Shown piece after piece: positions 40,398 through 48,239 of a DNA stretch of 64,000 bases. The stretch lies in contig NZ_BOOK01000027.1 in assembly GCF_016863195.1 (NCBI RefSeq), positions 62,001 through 126,000 on the forward strand, written 5' to 3'. The notes below the pieces were generated by a model. It was not told the origin of the DNA, searched no databases, and worked only from the letters and a program-made list of their open reading frames with translations. The DNA is from Paraplanobispora takensis. GTDB taxonomy: Bacteria; Actinomycetota; Actinomycetes; Streptosporangiales; Streptosporangiaceae. Numbering within the stretch: the first letter of the stretch is position 1; the number at the start of each line of letters is the position of its first letter. The position numbers were made by a program, and so were the translations under genes.

Positions 40398-40754
40398 ATG
40401 AGGACCGTCCCGCTTCTCCCCACCGCCGGTGGGGGCAAGGTTCGTCCCGAGCGCTACCACCTGGCCCGGCTCGGCGCCGACGACATCGCCGATCTGCGTG
40501 ACGCGCTGATCGATGCCGTTCCGGCCTGCGACACCACCGACGCGGAGCTGTTCACCGGCCCCGATGAGGTTGAGCCCGACTCGGTGCGCGAGGCCCGTGA
40601 GGCCGTGGCTAAGGAAATCTGCGCCGGATGCCCGGCCCGTATCGAGTGCCTGGCCTACGCCCTGGCCATCCGCCCCGCGGTCGGGGTGTGGGCAGGCCAG
40701 ACGGCTGACGAGATCCGCACCATGGCCACCGCCGGCGCCCGCGAGGTGGCGTGA
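40398..40754 (+). CDS. WhiB family iron-sulfur transcriptional regulator
   Basis: 118-aa WhiB-like protein. Four cluster ligands are C44, C75, C78 and C84 (C-x30-CAGC-x5-C), with the turn GVWAG at 96-100 and a basic-free, short C-terminus. AAGGAG lies 8 bp before ATG 40398. WhiB-like proteins bind a [4Fe-4S] cluster and act with sigma factors; a plasmid-type copy in an AICE operon probably tunes transfer or replication genes. The weak basic tail suggests that DNA contact depends on a partner. Confidence 0.92.
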   Translation: MRTVPLLPTAGGGKVRPERYHLARLGADDIADLRDALIDAVPACDTTDAELFTGPDEVEPDSVREAREAVAKEICAGCPARIECLAYALAIRPAVGVWAGQTADEIRTMATAGAREVA

Positions 40755-40921
40755 TGGCCCGCTTCTCCTGCCTGGACTGCGGCGCCCGCTCCCACCGCGC
40801 CACCGGCTGCCACCGCTGTGGCAGCACCGTCCGCCAGATTCAGCGCTGCCCCATCCACGGGGGCCGCTGCATCGGCGCCTGCCGGATGTGCCGCCGCCTG
40901 GCCCGCTCCCGTTCCTACTGA
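40754..40921 (+). CDS. small zinc-ribbon protein
   Basis: 55-aa protein whose ATG overlaps the WhiB stop by one base. It holds eight Cys in CLDC, CHRC, CPIHGGRC and CRMC pairs, enough for two structural zinc sites. Small Cys-rich proteins of this type recur in the operon (42982, 47812, 48027, 48958). The function is unknown. The gene is shorter than usual gene-finder cutoffs, but overlap and codon use support it. Confidence 0.7.
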   Translation: MARFSCLDCGARSHRATGCHRCGSTVRQIQRCPIHGGRCIGACRMCRRLARSRSY

Positions 40922-40938
40922 CTTGCGAGGTGATCCCC

Positions 40939-41391
40939 ATGACCACCGACCTGGCCGCCTTCGCCGCGACCTTCGCCGCCCTGTTCGCCGCCCACAGCGT
41001 GGGCGACCACTGGGTGCAGACCCACCACCAGGCATGCGCCAAAGCCGCGCCCACCACCGCCGGGCGCATCGCCTGCCTGAAGCACGTGACCACCCTCACC
41101 CTGACCAAGGCCGCCGCGCTGGCCGCACTCGCGCTGGTCACCGACCTGACGGTGCACCCGCCGGCCCTGCTGATCGGCCTCGCGGTGGACGCCGCCTCCC
41201 ACTACTGGGCCGACCGGCGCGTCACCCTCGCCGCCCTGGCTACCGCGATCGGCAAGCGCGGCTTCTATGAGCTGGGCGCCTCGCGCCCCGGCCGCGACGA
41301 CGCACCCCACCTGGGCACCGGCGCCTACGCCCTCGACCAGTCCTGGCACATCGGCTGGCTGTTCATCGCCGCCCTGATCATCACCATCTGA
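40939..41391 (+). CDS. DUF3307-like small membrane protein
   Basis: 150-aa protein with about three hydrophobic segments ([34 protein letters not shown], and [15 protein letters not shown]). [10 protein letters not shown] and SHYWADRR near helix ends recall DUF3307-type membrane proteins. GAGGTG stands before ATG 40939. It is located between the WhiB-like and Nudix-RapZ genes in the transfer operon. Its role, perhaps in the membrane during transfer, is unknown. Confidence 0.65.
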   Translation: MTTDLAAFAATFAALFAAHSVGDHWVQTHHQACAKAAPTTAGRIACLKHVTTLTLTKAAALAALALVTDLTVHPPALLIGLAVDAASHYWADRRVTLAALATAIGKRGFYELGASRPGRDDAPHLGTGAYALDQSWHIGWLFIAALIITI

Positions 41392-41414
41392 CCCGGCAAG
41401 GAGACCTGCCAACC

Positions 41415-42482
41415 ATGAGCACCACCACCCGCACCTACACCCACCCCGACGTCCTGACCATCGGCATCCGCGACGGCTGGGCCGACCCGGAGACCGACCC
41501 CACCCGCATCGACTGGGCTCCCCGCCAGACCGCCGCCTCCATCCCGTTCACCGTGGTGGACGGCCGGCCCGTCAACCCGTACGCACCCACCGGCATCCGC
41601 TTCGGCCGCAACGAGCTGGGCCACTGGGGAGAACAGCTCTGCGCCGACGCCATCGTGACCGCCACCGACGAACACGGCCGCCGCTGGCTGGTCATGGTCG
41701 AGCGCGAAGACGGTCACGGTTGGGCCCTGCCCGGCGGATGCGTGGACCCCGGTGAGGACCTGGCTGAGGCCGCGGTGCGCGAGCTGGCCGAAGAGACCGG
41801 CCTGCACCTCGGGGACAACACGCACTGGCAGCCGCTCCCAGCCCGCTACGTGCCCGATCCCCGCGCCTCCGATGAGGCATGGATGGTCACCGTTCCCGCT
41901 CAGTGTGACCTGGGAAGTGTCTGCCGCGGCAACCTGCCTGCCGTGGTCGGAGCCGACGACGCCGCCCGCGCCGCCTGGGTGCGCGCCGACGACTACGCCA
42001 CCTTGGCTGCCGGTCTGAAGGCGGTCTACGGCGGGACCATCTTCGCCGCGCACACAGACCTGTTGCGGGACGTCCTCGACCAGCCGAGACCGGAGGTCAT
42101 CGTGATCTCCTTCGGCTACGGCCACGGCATCCCGCCCGTGGCGGACCTCAGCCTGGATGTGCGCGACTCGCTGCGCAACCCGCACCACGACCCGGCCATG
42201 CGGCAGCACACCGGCCTGGATGAGGTGGTGCGCGAGCACGTGATGACCACCTCCGGCGCCACCGACACCGTGCGCTTCCTGACCCTCATCGCGCTTGGCC
42301 TGCTGCCCCAGACCTCCACCGGCCGGCCGGTGCGCATCGCCATCGGCTGCGTGGGCGGGCGGCACCGCTCGGTCGCCCTGGCCGAAGCCCTGGCCAGCGC
42401 GCTGGATGACCTGGACATCAGCGCCGCCACCGAGCACCGCGACATCGCCAAGCCCGTTCTGCCGAAGGGAGTCCACCGATGA
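41415..42482 (+). CDS. Nudix hydrolase fused to RapZ C-terminal domain
   Basis: 355-aa fusion. Residues about 70-200 are a Nudix domain with the full box at 108-130 (G108, E114, R122, E123, E126, E127, G129), which hydrolyses nucleoside-diphosphate-linked substrates. Residues about 225-330 match the C-terminal domain of RapZ/Yvc[21 protein letters not shown] and [19 protein letters not shown]. The RapZ N-terminal P-loop kinase part is absent. RapZ-C binds a sugar phosphate and RNA; joined to Nudix it could process a nucleotide-sugar signal or modified nucleotide. The start follows an AAGGAG-type site. The stop overlaps the next gene by 4 bp. Confidence 0.88.
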   Translation: MSTTTRTYTHPDVLTIGIRDGWADPETDPTRIDWAPRQTAASIPFTVVDGRPVNPYAPTGIRFGRNELGHWGEQLCADAIVTATDEHGRRWLVMVEREDGHGWALPGGCVDPGEDLAEAAVRELAEETGLHLGDNTHWQPLPARYVPDPRASDEAWMVTVPAQCDLGSVCRGNLPAVVGADDAARAAWVRADDYATLAAGLKAVYGGTIFAAHTDLLRDVLDQPRPEVIVISFGYGHGIPPVADLSLDVRDSLRNPHHDPAMRQHTGLDEVVREHVMTTSGATDTVRFLTLIALGLLPQTSTGRPVRIAIGCVGGRHRSVALAEALASALDDLDISAATEHRDIAKPVLPKGVHR

Positions 42483-42985
42483 GTCTCACCCTGCTCCCCG
42501 CCCCCGACATCAGCCCTACGCCGCGGGTGCTGCTGACCGATCCGGCCGGACTGTTCGCCACCCTGGCCGCTCTGCACCTGCCCCGCGGCTTCTATGTGAT
42601 CTGCGGATCGGCTGCCCTCTACATCCGTGGCCTGCGTGCCCGCCTGGGGGATCTGGATGTGCTGGCCACCGGCCCCGCCTGGGACATCGTCACCACGCTC
42701 GGTGCCCCGTGCCCGGCCCTGTCCGGGCACGGCCTGGTCATCCACCACCCGCGTGCGGCCATCGAGTTCGTGGACCGCTGGACCCCCGGCTGGCCCACCG
42801 AGCGCCTGATCGCTACGGCCGATCTCATCGACGGCCTGCCGTTCATGCGGCTCGGGGATGTGCTGGCCTGGAAGCAGGCCGCCCGCCGTCCCAAGGACCT
42901 GCCCGACATCGCCGCCGTCGATCGGCTGCGCCGGACCTGGACCGGCCCTCACCCCGCGACTCTGGCACGGAGGTGGGCGGCATGA
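42479..42985 (+). CDS. nucleotidyltransferase-like protein
   Basis: 168-aa protein with the start of a pol-beta-type nucleotidyltransferase: [26 protein letters not shown], that is GS-x12-[31 protein letters not shown] is typical of AbiEii/minimal NTase-like proteins. It lies in an operon of overlapping genes (ATGA at both ends). It could be an antitoxin/toxin-type NTase or a housekeeping function of the element; a partner HTH antitoxin is not next to it. Confidence 0.68.
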   Translation: MSLTLLPAPDISPTPRVLLTDPAGLFATLAALHLPRGFYVICGSAALYIRGLRARLGDLDVLATGPAWDIVTTLGAPCPALSGHGLVIHHPRAAIEFVDRWTPGWPTERLIATADLIDGLPFMRLGDVLAWKQAARRPKDLPDIAAVDRLRRTWTGPHPATLARRWAA

Positions 42986-43179
42986 CCACCCTGACCTTGG
43001 CATTGCGGGTGCATCTGGGCGACCTGCTGATCTGGGCTCGCGCCCGGCGCCTGATCGCTCGCGCGGCCATGCACGGCCAGCACACCGACGCTGTGGCCCG
43101 CGCCTGGTCGGCCTGCCCGGCCAACTGGTGCGACCGGCCCTACTGCCCGGCCTGCTGGAAGCGGGGGTGGACGGCATGA
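42982..43179 (+). CDS. small Cys-rich hypothetical protein
   Basis: 65-aa protein starting at ATG 42982, which overlaps the upstream stop by 4 bp, with GGAGGTG upstream. The N-terminus is an amphipathic helix; the C-terminus has CPANWCDRPYCPACW, a compact four-Cys zinc site. No family is recognised. It is coupled on both sides to operon genes. Confidence 0.65.
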   Translation: MTTLTLALRVHLGDLLIWARARRLIARAAMHGQHTDAVARAWSACPANWCDRPYCPACWKRGWTA

Positions 43180-43793
43180 GTACCCCTTCTCCCGCCGCGG
43201 TGGCGGAGCTGGCCGGCACCCTGCGCACCGCCGCCCATCTGCCCGGCCTGCTGGTCTATCTGTGCCCCGAGCTGGGCGACAACGCCTGTGCCGAGACGCG
43301 CCGCTGTACTCCGGTGCCGCTGGTCGGCATCGGCACGGACCTGCTGGCCAACACCGGATCGGCCGCGCTGCACGGCACCATCGCCCACGAGATCGCCCAC
43401 CACGCCCTCGGCCACCCCACCGCCCCGGCCGTCCCAATGCTGGAGCGGCTGAGCGCCTGGTCGGCCTTCGGTGCCGCGCTGGTCTGGACCGCGCGCCTGC
43501 CCGGCGCCCTGGTGCTGACGTTGGCCATCGTCGCCATCACCGCCTACCTGGCTTCGACCTGGTGCCAGCGTCGCGCCGAGTACGCCGCCGATGCCTACGC
43601 CGCCGTGCTGCTGGATCGCATCGGCCAGCCCGGAACCGCCATCGTCGCCGCCACGCTCACCGCGCATCTGGCCGACGAACCGCACTGGTATGCGCGCATC
43701 GGCTGGCTGGTCGGCAGCCATCCGGCCACCCGCGCCCGACTGCACCGCATCACCCACCCCCGCACGACCATCACAAGGAGAACCCACGCATGA
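43176..43793 (+). CDS. M48-like membrane metallopeptidase
   Basis: 205-aa protein with the zinc-peptidase motif H71-E72-IAH75-H in TIAHEIAHHALGH and a third ligand E135 in RRAEYAADAYA (ExxxD), the pattern of M48/HtpX proteases. Two hydrophobic segments span about 92-127. It has ATGA overlaps with both neighbours. A membrane protease in a conjugation operon could remodel membrane proteins or cut a regulator; this is inference. Confidence 0.85.
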   Translation: MSTPSPAAVAELAGTLRTAAHLPGLLVYLCPELGDNACAETRRCTPVPLVGIGTDLLANTGSAALHGTIAHEIAHHALGHPTAPAVPMLERLSAWSAFGAALVWTARLPGALVLTLAIVAITAYLASTWCQRRAEYAADAYAAVLLDRIGQPGTAIVAATLTAHLADEPHWYARIGWLVGSHPATRARLHRITHPRTTITRRTHA

Positions 43794-44722
43794 GCGTCAC
43801 CACCCCAACCCCGGAGCCCACGCCCGAGGACGTCTCGCGCGGCCTGGCCGCACTGGAACACCTCCTCGCCGAAGAAGCTGCCCGCCGGGCGTCGCGCCCG
43901 CCGGTCATGCCCGGCGAGACCCGGCGCGTGCGGCAGCTTCGCGCCGAAGTCGCCGAAGCGCACGCCCTGGCCGACCTCCAGGACGACGACACACCGTTGC
44001 TGCTGGACACGCCCAAGGTCCGCAAGCGCCGTAAAGCCGCGCATGAAGCGGCCCGACTGCACGCGCTGGCTCAAGACCCGACCATGCGGGCCTGGCAGGC
44101 CGCCCGGATGCGGCGCCTGCTCATCACCGCCGCCCTGGTCTCGCTGACTCTCGCGTTGGCCTGGTCTACTGCGGGTGTACAGGCGTTCGCCGCCGACGAC
44201 GCCCCGGCCTGGTCCCCAGCGTGGGTGTTCGCCTGGCTGGTCGAGCCGTTCCTGTCGCTGGCCCTGCTGGTCATCGTTGGCGCCCGCGCCTACACTGCCA
44301 CCCGCGGCCAGCCCATCACCGCCCCCGCCCTGATCCGCATCGAATGGCTGTTCCTGGCCCTGACGGTCGGCATGAACGCCTGGCCGTATCTACCCCTCGT
44401 GGCAGAGCACTTCAGCTTCTCCCGGCTGGTGCTGCACATCCTGGGAGCGATCGTCGCGGTGGCCATCGTCACCGCCCTGCCCATCATCCTGGCCGCCTTC
44501 ACCGGCCTGGACCACGGCCCCCTTACCGGCCCTACGTACAGGGCCAACACCGGCCCCGGCAGGACCGACATCACCGCCCTGACCGCACACGCACAACGGC
44601 TGATCGACGACGGCGCACTGCCCGCCGCCCCGAGCGCCAACCGCATTCAGCGGACCCTGCGGTGCGGTATGGACAGCGCCCGCGCGGTACGCGACGCCCT
44701 GACAGAAGGAGAGACCCGATGA
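43790..44722 (+). CDS. DUF2637-type spread (Spd) protein
   Basis: 310-aa protein with an acidic/basic cytoplasmic N-terminus (about 100 residues), then four membrane helices (LLITAALVSLTLALAWSTAGV, AWLVEPFLSLALLVIVG, ALTVGMNAWPYLPLV, LHILGAIVAVAIVTALPII), the layout of DUF2637 proteins, and a C-terminal cytoplasmic helix. Such proteins accompany TraB translocases in Streptomyces plasmids and AICEs and are linked to intramycelial spread. The stop overlaps the next ATG. Confidence 0.82.
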   Translation: MSVTTPTPEPTPEDVSRGLAALEHLLAEEAARRASRPPVMPGETRRVRQLRAEVAEAHALADLQDDDTPLLLDTPKVRKRRKAAHEAARLHALAQDPTMRAWQAARMRRLLITAALVSLTLALAWSTAGVQAFAADDAPAWSPAWVFAWLVEPFLSLALLVIVGARAYTATRGQPITAPALIRIEWLFLALTVGMNAWPYLPLVAEHFSFSRLVLHILGAIVAVAIVTALPIILAAFTGLDHGPLTGPTYRANTGPGRTDITALTAHAQRLIDDGALPAAPSANRIQRTLRCGMDSARAVRDALTEGETR

Positions 44723-45069
44723 CCAAGAAGATCCAGCCCACCCACCCCGTCACCCCCGGAAGCGTCTGGCGCGACCGCCGCGACGTCTTCGGCAGACGCA
44801 CCCTCCTGGTGGAGTACATCGACGGCGAGCACGCGGTGTGCACCACGCTGACCAACTCCTCCGAGGTACAGCGCCAACTCGACCTGGCCGCCGACCACCC
44901 CAAGGACAACCTGCTGCGCGGCAACGTCCGCGACATGCGCGGCTCCCTCACCCGCATCTTGGTGGACCGCTTCCGTCCCACCAACGGGGGCTTCGACTTC
45001 GTCACCGCCTCCGCCACCCTCAGCCCCAACGATCTGGAATCCCTCGCTCTGTCGGGAGAAGACCGATGA
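44719..45069 (+). CDS. hypothetical operon protein
   Basis: 116-aa soluble, basic protein starting MTKKIQPTHPVTPGSVWRDR. VRGSVTRI-like strand order and DRFRPTNGGFDFV near the end suggest a small beta-barrel, but no family is recognised. Start and stop both overlap neighbours (4 bp). It is likely a minor factor of transfer. Confidence 0.65.
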   Translation: MTKKIQPTHPVTPGSVWRDRRDVFGRRTLLVEYIDGEHAVCTTLTNSSEVQRQLDLAADHPKDNLLRGNVRDMRGSLTRILVDRFRPTNGGFDFVTASATLSPNDLESLALSGEDR

Positions 45070-45404
45070 CCACGCCCACCCCGCCCACCGCGGCTGACCT
45101 GCCGATCGTGTTCATGGTCGATGAAGGCCAGATGATCCTGTCCGGCTGCAACCAGGGCAATGACTGGCTGATCGGCGCACGACCCGGCCAGGGCAAGAGC
45201 GCCGCCGTACATCAGGTGCTCGCCGAGCTGCAACCCCTCTACCGCGCAATGCAGCTGCGCATTCAGGCCGCCAAGCAGACAGCAGGCGAGCGCACCCCGT
45301 CCCCGATCCGTCCCGTACGGGACGCGGCCCCCACTCCGCCAAGAACAGTGGCCGCGCCCCGCAACCCCGCCCGCAGCAACGGCAACGAGGTGACCCCATC
45401 ATGA
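45066..45404 (+). CDS. short P-loop protein preceding the translocase
   Basis: 112-aa protein. DWLIGARPGQGKSAAVHQVLAEL is a Walker A segment that closely resembles that of the following translocase (IGSQPGQGKTASVRELA). There is no Walker B or further ATPase domain; the second half is a helical QPLYRAMQLRIQAAK segment and a Pro/Arg-rich tail. It may be a duplicated fragment of the translocase turned into a regulator or a nucleotide-binding helper. Overlaps the next ATG by 4 bp. Confidence 0.65.
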   Translation: MTTPTPPTAADLPIVFMVDEGQMILSGCNQGNDWLIGARPGQGKSAAVHQVLAELQPLYRAMQLRIQAAKQTAGERTPSPIRPVRDAAPTPPRTVAAPRNPARSNGNEVTPS

Positions 45405-47671
45405 CCGACCACCCGACCACCAACGGCCATCACCCCACCCCGCCCACCGAGCTGACCGCCCTACCCGAGCACCCGCCAGCCGCACCGGCCACCGGCCCGG
45501 ACAGTGGTCCCGCTGCTGAGGTGCTCTCCCTGGAGGCCGCTCGCGAGCGCCGCCACCCCTACCCGCCCACCACCCCTGAGCAGGACGCCCCGGCCGATGG
45601 CCCGGTGCTGGAGGGCGAGATCGTTCGGGTGGATCAGCCCGGCGAGGCGGAGCGCGACTGGCGATCTGAGCTGGCCGACAAGAACCGCACCCGCCGGCCG
45701 ATCGTGCCGGTGTGGCTGCGCTCGCGCACCGAGGCCATCGAGACCCTGAAGTGGGCGGGCGAGTACGCCGCCTACGTGACCGGCTACCAGCTCGCCCGCA
45801 CCCCGCTGTATGCCACCCGGCTGACCCTGCGTGCCCCGCGCGGCCTGGCCCGCCTGGTCTACGGCATGACGCGCTGGACCCTCGACCTGGAGGGCGAGCC
45901 GGTGCGGCTGGCCACCGTGGTCAAGGCCGACCCCGAGTCCTACCTGAAGCTGTCCCGCCAGCGCGATTCGCGGGTGCGGCTACGGGTCTGGGTGAGCGGC
46001 GCCGCGCTGGTCACGCTGCTGATCGCCTCGCTCATGGTCGCCTCCGCGCCCACTGCTGCCCAATGGACGGCGCTCGCGGCGGCCATAGCCGTCCTGGGAA
46101 TCGTCGGCCGCCCGGCCGACCGGCCGCTCATCGACCGCGCGGTCCTGCCGACCCGGGTGGAAAAGCTCACCTCAGACATCGTGGTGCGTGCCCTGACCGT
46201 GCTGGGGGTCTCCGGGCTCAACGCCAAGGCCGATGTCAACTTCGTGGCGCCGATCACCCGCGACGGCCCCGGCTGGCGCGCCGATCTGGACCTGCCCTAC
46301 GGGGTGACCGTGGGCGATGTGCTGGACAAGCGCTCCCGCCTGGCTTCTGGCCTGCGTCGCCCGCTGGGCTGCATCTGGCCCGAAGGTGATTCCTCCATCC
46401 ACGAGGGACGGCTGATCCTATGGGTCGGGGATCGGGACCTGTCCAAGACCATCGTCAAGTCCCCGCTGCTCAAGGCCACCAGCCACGATGTGTTCAAGGG
46501 CATCCCGTTCGGCAACGACCCGCGCGGACGGCTGATCACCGTGCCGTTCATCGAAAACAACATGCTGATCGGCTCCCAGCCCGGCCAGGGCAAGACCGCC
46601 TCCGTGCGCGAGCTGGCCGCCGGCATCGTGCTCGACCCCACCGCTGAGGCGTGGTTCCACGAACTGAAGGGCTCCGGCGACCTGGACCCGTATGAGCAGG
46701 TCTGCCACCGCTACGTCTCCGGCATCGACGATGCATCCATCGCCTATGCCGCCGCCTCGCTGGCCCTACTGAAGCAGGAGGTCATGCGCCGCGCCGGAGC
46801 ACTCAAAAAGCTACCGGCGGACCTGTGCCCGGACAAGAAGGTGACCCGGGCCATCGCCGACAAGCGCTCACTCGGTCTGCACCCGCTGGCCTGCATCATC
46901 GACGAGTGCCAGAACCTGTTCGCCCATCCCATCTACGGCAAGCAGGCCGGTGAGGACGCCGAATTCGTCATCAAGCTGGGCCGCGCGCTGGGCGTGGTGC
47001 TGATCCTGGCCACCCAGCGCCCGGACAAAAACAGCCTGCCCACCGGGGTGAGCGCGAACGTGTCCATCCGGTTCTGCCTGCGGGTAGCCGGTCAGACCGA
47101 GAACGACATGATCCTGGGCACCTCGGCCTACCAGAACGGCATCCGCGCCACCCTGTTCGTGCCCGGCCCGCCGGACCAGGGCGGGGACGCCGGCACCGGC
47201 TACCTGATCGGCGCCACCCCGATGCCCAAGGTGGTCAAGGCCGCCTACCTCAACACCACCGCCACCCAGCTCATCGCCGATCGGGCGCACGCCCTGCGCA
47301 AGGCCGCCGGGAGACTGACCGGCCATGCCGCCGGAGACCAGCCCGAAGCCAGCGCACCCGCCTATGACCTGCTGGCCGACGTCGTCGCCGTGCGCGTCGG
47401 GAGCGAGGCCAAGGTGTGGAACGAGATCGTGGTGGACCGGCTGGCCGAACTGCGCCCCGAGGTCTACGGCCCATGGGCGGAGCAGGAGGGCCCGGCCAAG
47501 ACCGCGCAACTCACCAACGCCCTCAAGCCCTACGGCGTCAAGACGGGTCAGGTCTGGGGCACCCCACCCGGTGGCGGCAAGGGCGCCAACCGGATCGGCA
47601 TCGCCTGGGACGACGTCCTGAACGCCATCACGGAACGTGATGGAAAACGGGATTCCGGCGCCGGTTCCTGA
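45401..47671 (+). CDS. FtsK/SpoIIIE-type DNA translocase (TraB/TraSA-like main transfer protein)
   Basis: 756-aa transfer protein. Two membrane helices lie at about residues 195-230 (WVSGAALVTLLIASLMVASA, WTALAAAIAVLGIV). The FtsK ATPase domain has Walker A GSQPGQGKT at 391-399, Walker B LACIIDECQNLF with D501/E502, and the sensor segment LILATQRPDKNSLPTGVSANV. In Streptomyces such a protein alone moves double-stranded DNA between cells. A C-terminal winged region may read the transfer locus. The CTAG-rich cluster starts 10 bp after its stop. Confidence 0.93.
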   Translation: MTDHPTTNGHHPTPPTELTALPEHPPAAPATGPDSGPAAEVLSLEAARERRHPYPPTTPEQDAPADGPVLEGEIVRVDQPGEAERDWRSELADKNRTRRPIVPVWLRSRTEAIETLKWAGEYAAYVTGYQLARTPLYATRLTLRAPRGLARLVYGMTRWTLDLEGEPVRLATVVKADPESYLKLSRQRDSRVRLRVWVSGAALVTLLIASLMVASAPTAAQWTALAAAIAVLGIVGRPADRPLIDRAVLPTRVEKLTSDIVVRALTVLGVSGLNAKADVNFVAPITRDGPGWRADLDLPYGVTVGDVLDKRSRLASGLRRPLGCIWPEGDSSIHEGRLILWVGDRDLSKTIVKSPLLKATSHDVFKGIPFGNDPRGRLITVPFIENNMLIGSQPGQGKTASVRELAAGIVLDPTAEAWFHELKGSGDLDPYEQVCHRYVSGIDDASIAYAAASLALLKQEVMRRAGALKKLPADLCPDKKVTRAIADKRSLGLHPLACIIDECQNLFAHPIYGKQAGEDAEFVIKLGRALGVVLILATQRPDKNSLPTGVSANVSIRFCLRVAGQTENDMILGTSAYQNGIRATLFVPGPPDQGGDAGTGYLIGATPMPKVVKAAYLNTTATQLIADRAHALRKAAGRLTGHAAGDQPEASAPAYDLLADVVAVRVGSEAKVWNEIVVDRLAELRPEVYGPWAEQEGPAKTAQLTNALKPYGVKTGQVWGTPPGGGKGANRIGIAWDDVLNAITERDGKRDSGAGS

Positions 47672-47681
47672 GCCTGGATTC

Positions 47682-47767
47682 GCCTCTAGGTCTAGAGGCT
47701 TCCCCCTCTAGACCTAGAGGCCCGCCTAGAGCCCGATTTCCCGATCTACCAGCGACCTAGCGCCTAG
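47682..47767. promoter_or_regulatory. CTAG-rich palindromic cluster, candidate transfer locus (clt)
   Basis: A perfect 17-bp inverted repeat GCCTCTAGGTCTAGAGG (47682-47698, mate 47705-47721, 6-bp loop), each arm itself a CCTCTAG-N2-CTAGAGG dyad, then three further CCTAG copies at 47725-47729, 47756-47760 and 47763-47767. Seven CTAG tetramers occur in 82 bp, against a general scarcity in this high-GC DNA. It lies right after the translocase gene, where clt sites of Streptomyces plasmids are found. It could also fold as a terminator. Confidence 0.6.
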
Positions 47768-47811
47768 AGCGCGACCTGCGAAAACCCCGAAAATCGGCCC
47801 TGGAGGCCCTC

Positions 47812-48030
47812 ATGGCAAGCGCCATCGTCCTACTAGTCCTCTGCCTACCCATCGTCACTTTCTGTTACATCGGCTTCTGTCTCGCCTCCCCATGGGGACG
47901 CTGCGCCCGGTGCGCTCCCGGCGGCAAGAACCGCACCTGCCGCGCCTGCTCCGGCACCGGGATGCGCCCCCGCATCGGCTGGCAGCTCTATACGCACTTC
48001 CGCCGCATGCACCGGGACGGCACCCGATGA
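47812..48030 (+). CDS. small membrane protein with zinc ribbon
   Basis: 72-aa protein with one N-terminal membrane helix (ASAIVLLVLCLPIVTFCYIGFCLA) and a cytoplasmic CARCAPGGKNRTCRACSGTG, which has the DnaJ-like CxxC-x8-CxxCxG spacing. It restarts the operon after the palindromic cluster, and its stop overlaps the next ATG by 4 bp. The role is unknown. Confidence 0.65.
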   Translation: MASAIVLLVLCLPIVTFCYIGFCLASPWGRCARCAPGGKNRTCRACSGTGMRPRIGWQLYTHFRRMHRDGTR

Positions 48031-48239
48031 CCGCCCCCACGGCCAGCAGGCGCCACCGCTGGACCCGCCGCGACGCCTACAACGCCACCTGCACCGAGTG
48101 CGGCACCCACGCGCAAAAGCGCCCCTCCCCGTACGGGCGCCGCTGGTTCACCGAGTGGCGCCTTCCCGACGGGACCTACACCGACAACTACGACGGCGGC
48201 AAGACACCGCCCTGCATCGGCCCGGAGGTGACCGCATGA
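48027..48239 (+). CDS. small zinc-finger-like protein
   Basis: 70-aa basic protein: CTECGTHAQKR and a lone Cys near the end (PPCIG), with an aromatic middle RWFTEWRLPDGTYTDNY. Overlaps of 4 bp at both ends couple it to the membrane protein and the methyltransferase. It may be a nucleic-acid-binding accessory; no family is recognised. Confidence 0.6.
   Translation: MTAPTASRRHRWTRRDAYNATCTECGTHAQKRPSPYGRRWFTEWRLPDGTYTDNYDGGKTPPCIGPEVTA

Noticed and set aside
47682-47721. Plain intrinsic terminator as sole explanation of the CTAG palindrome
   Set aside because: There is no T-run, and the motif continues as further CTAG copies beyond the stem; termination remains possible as a side role.
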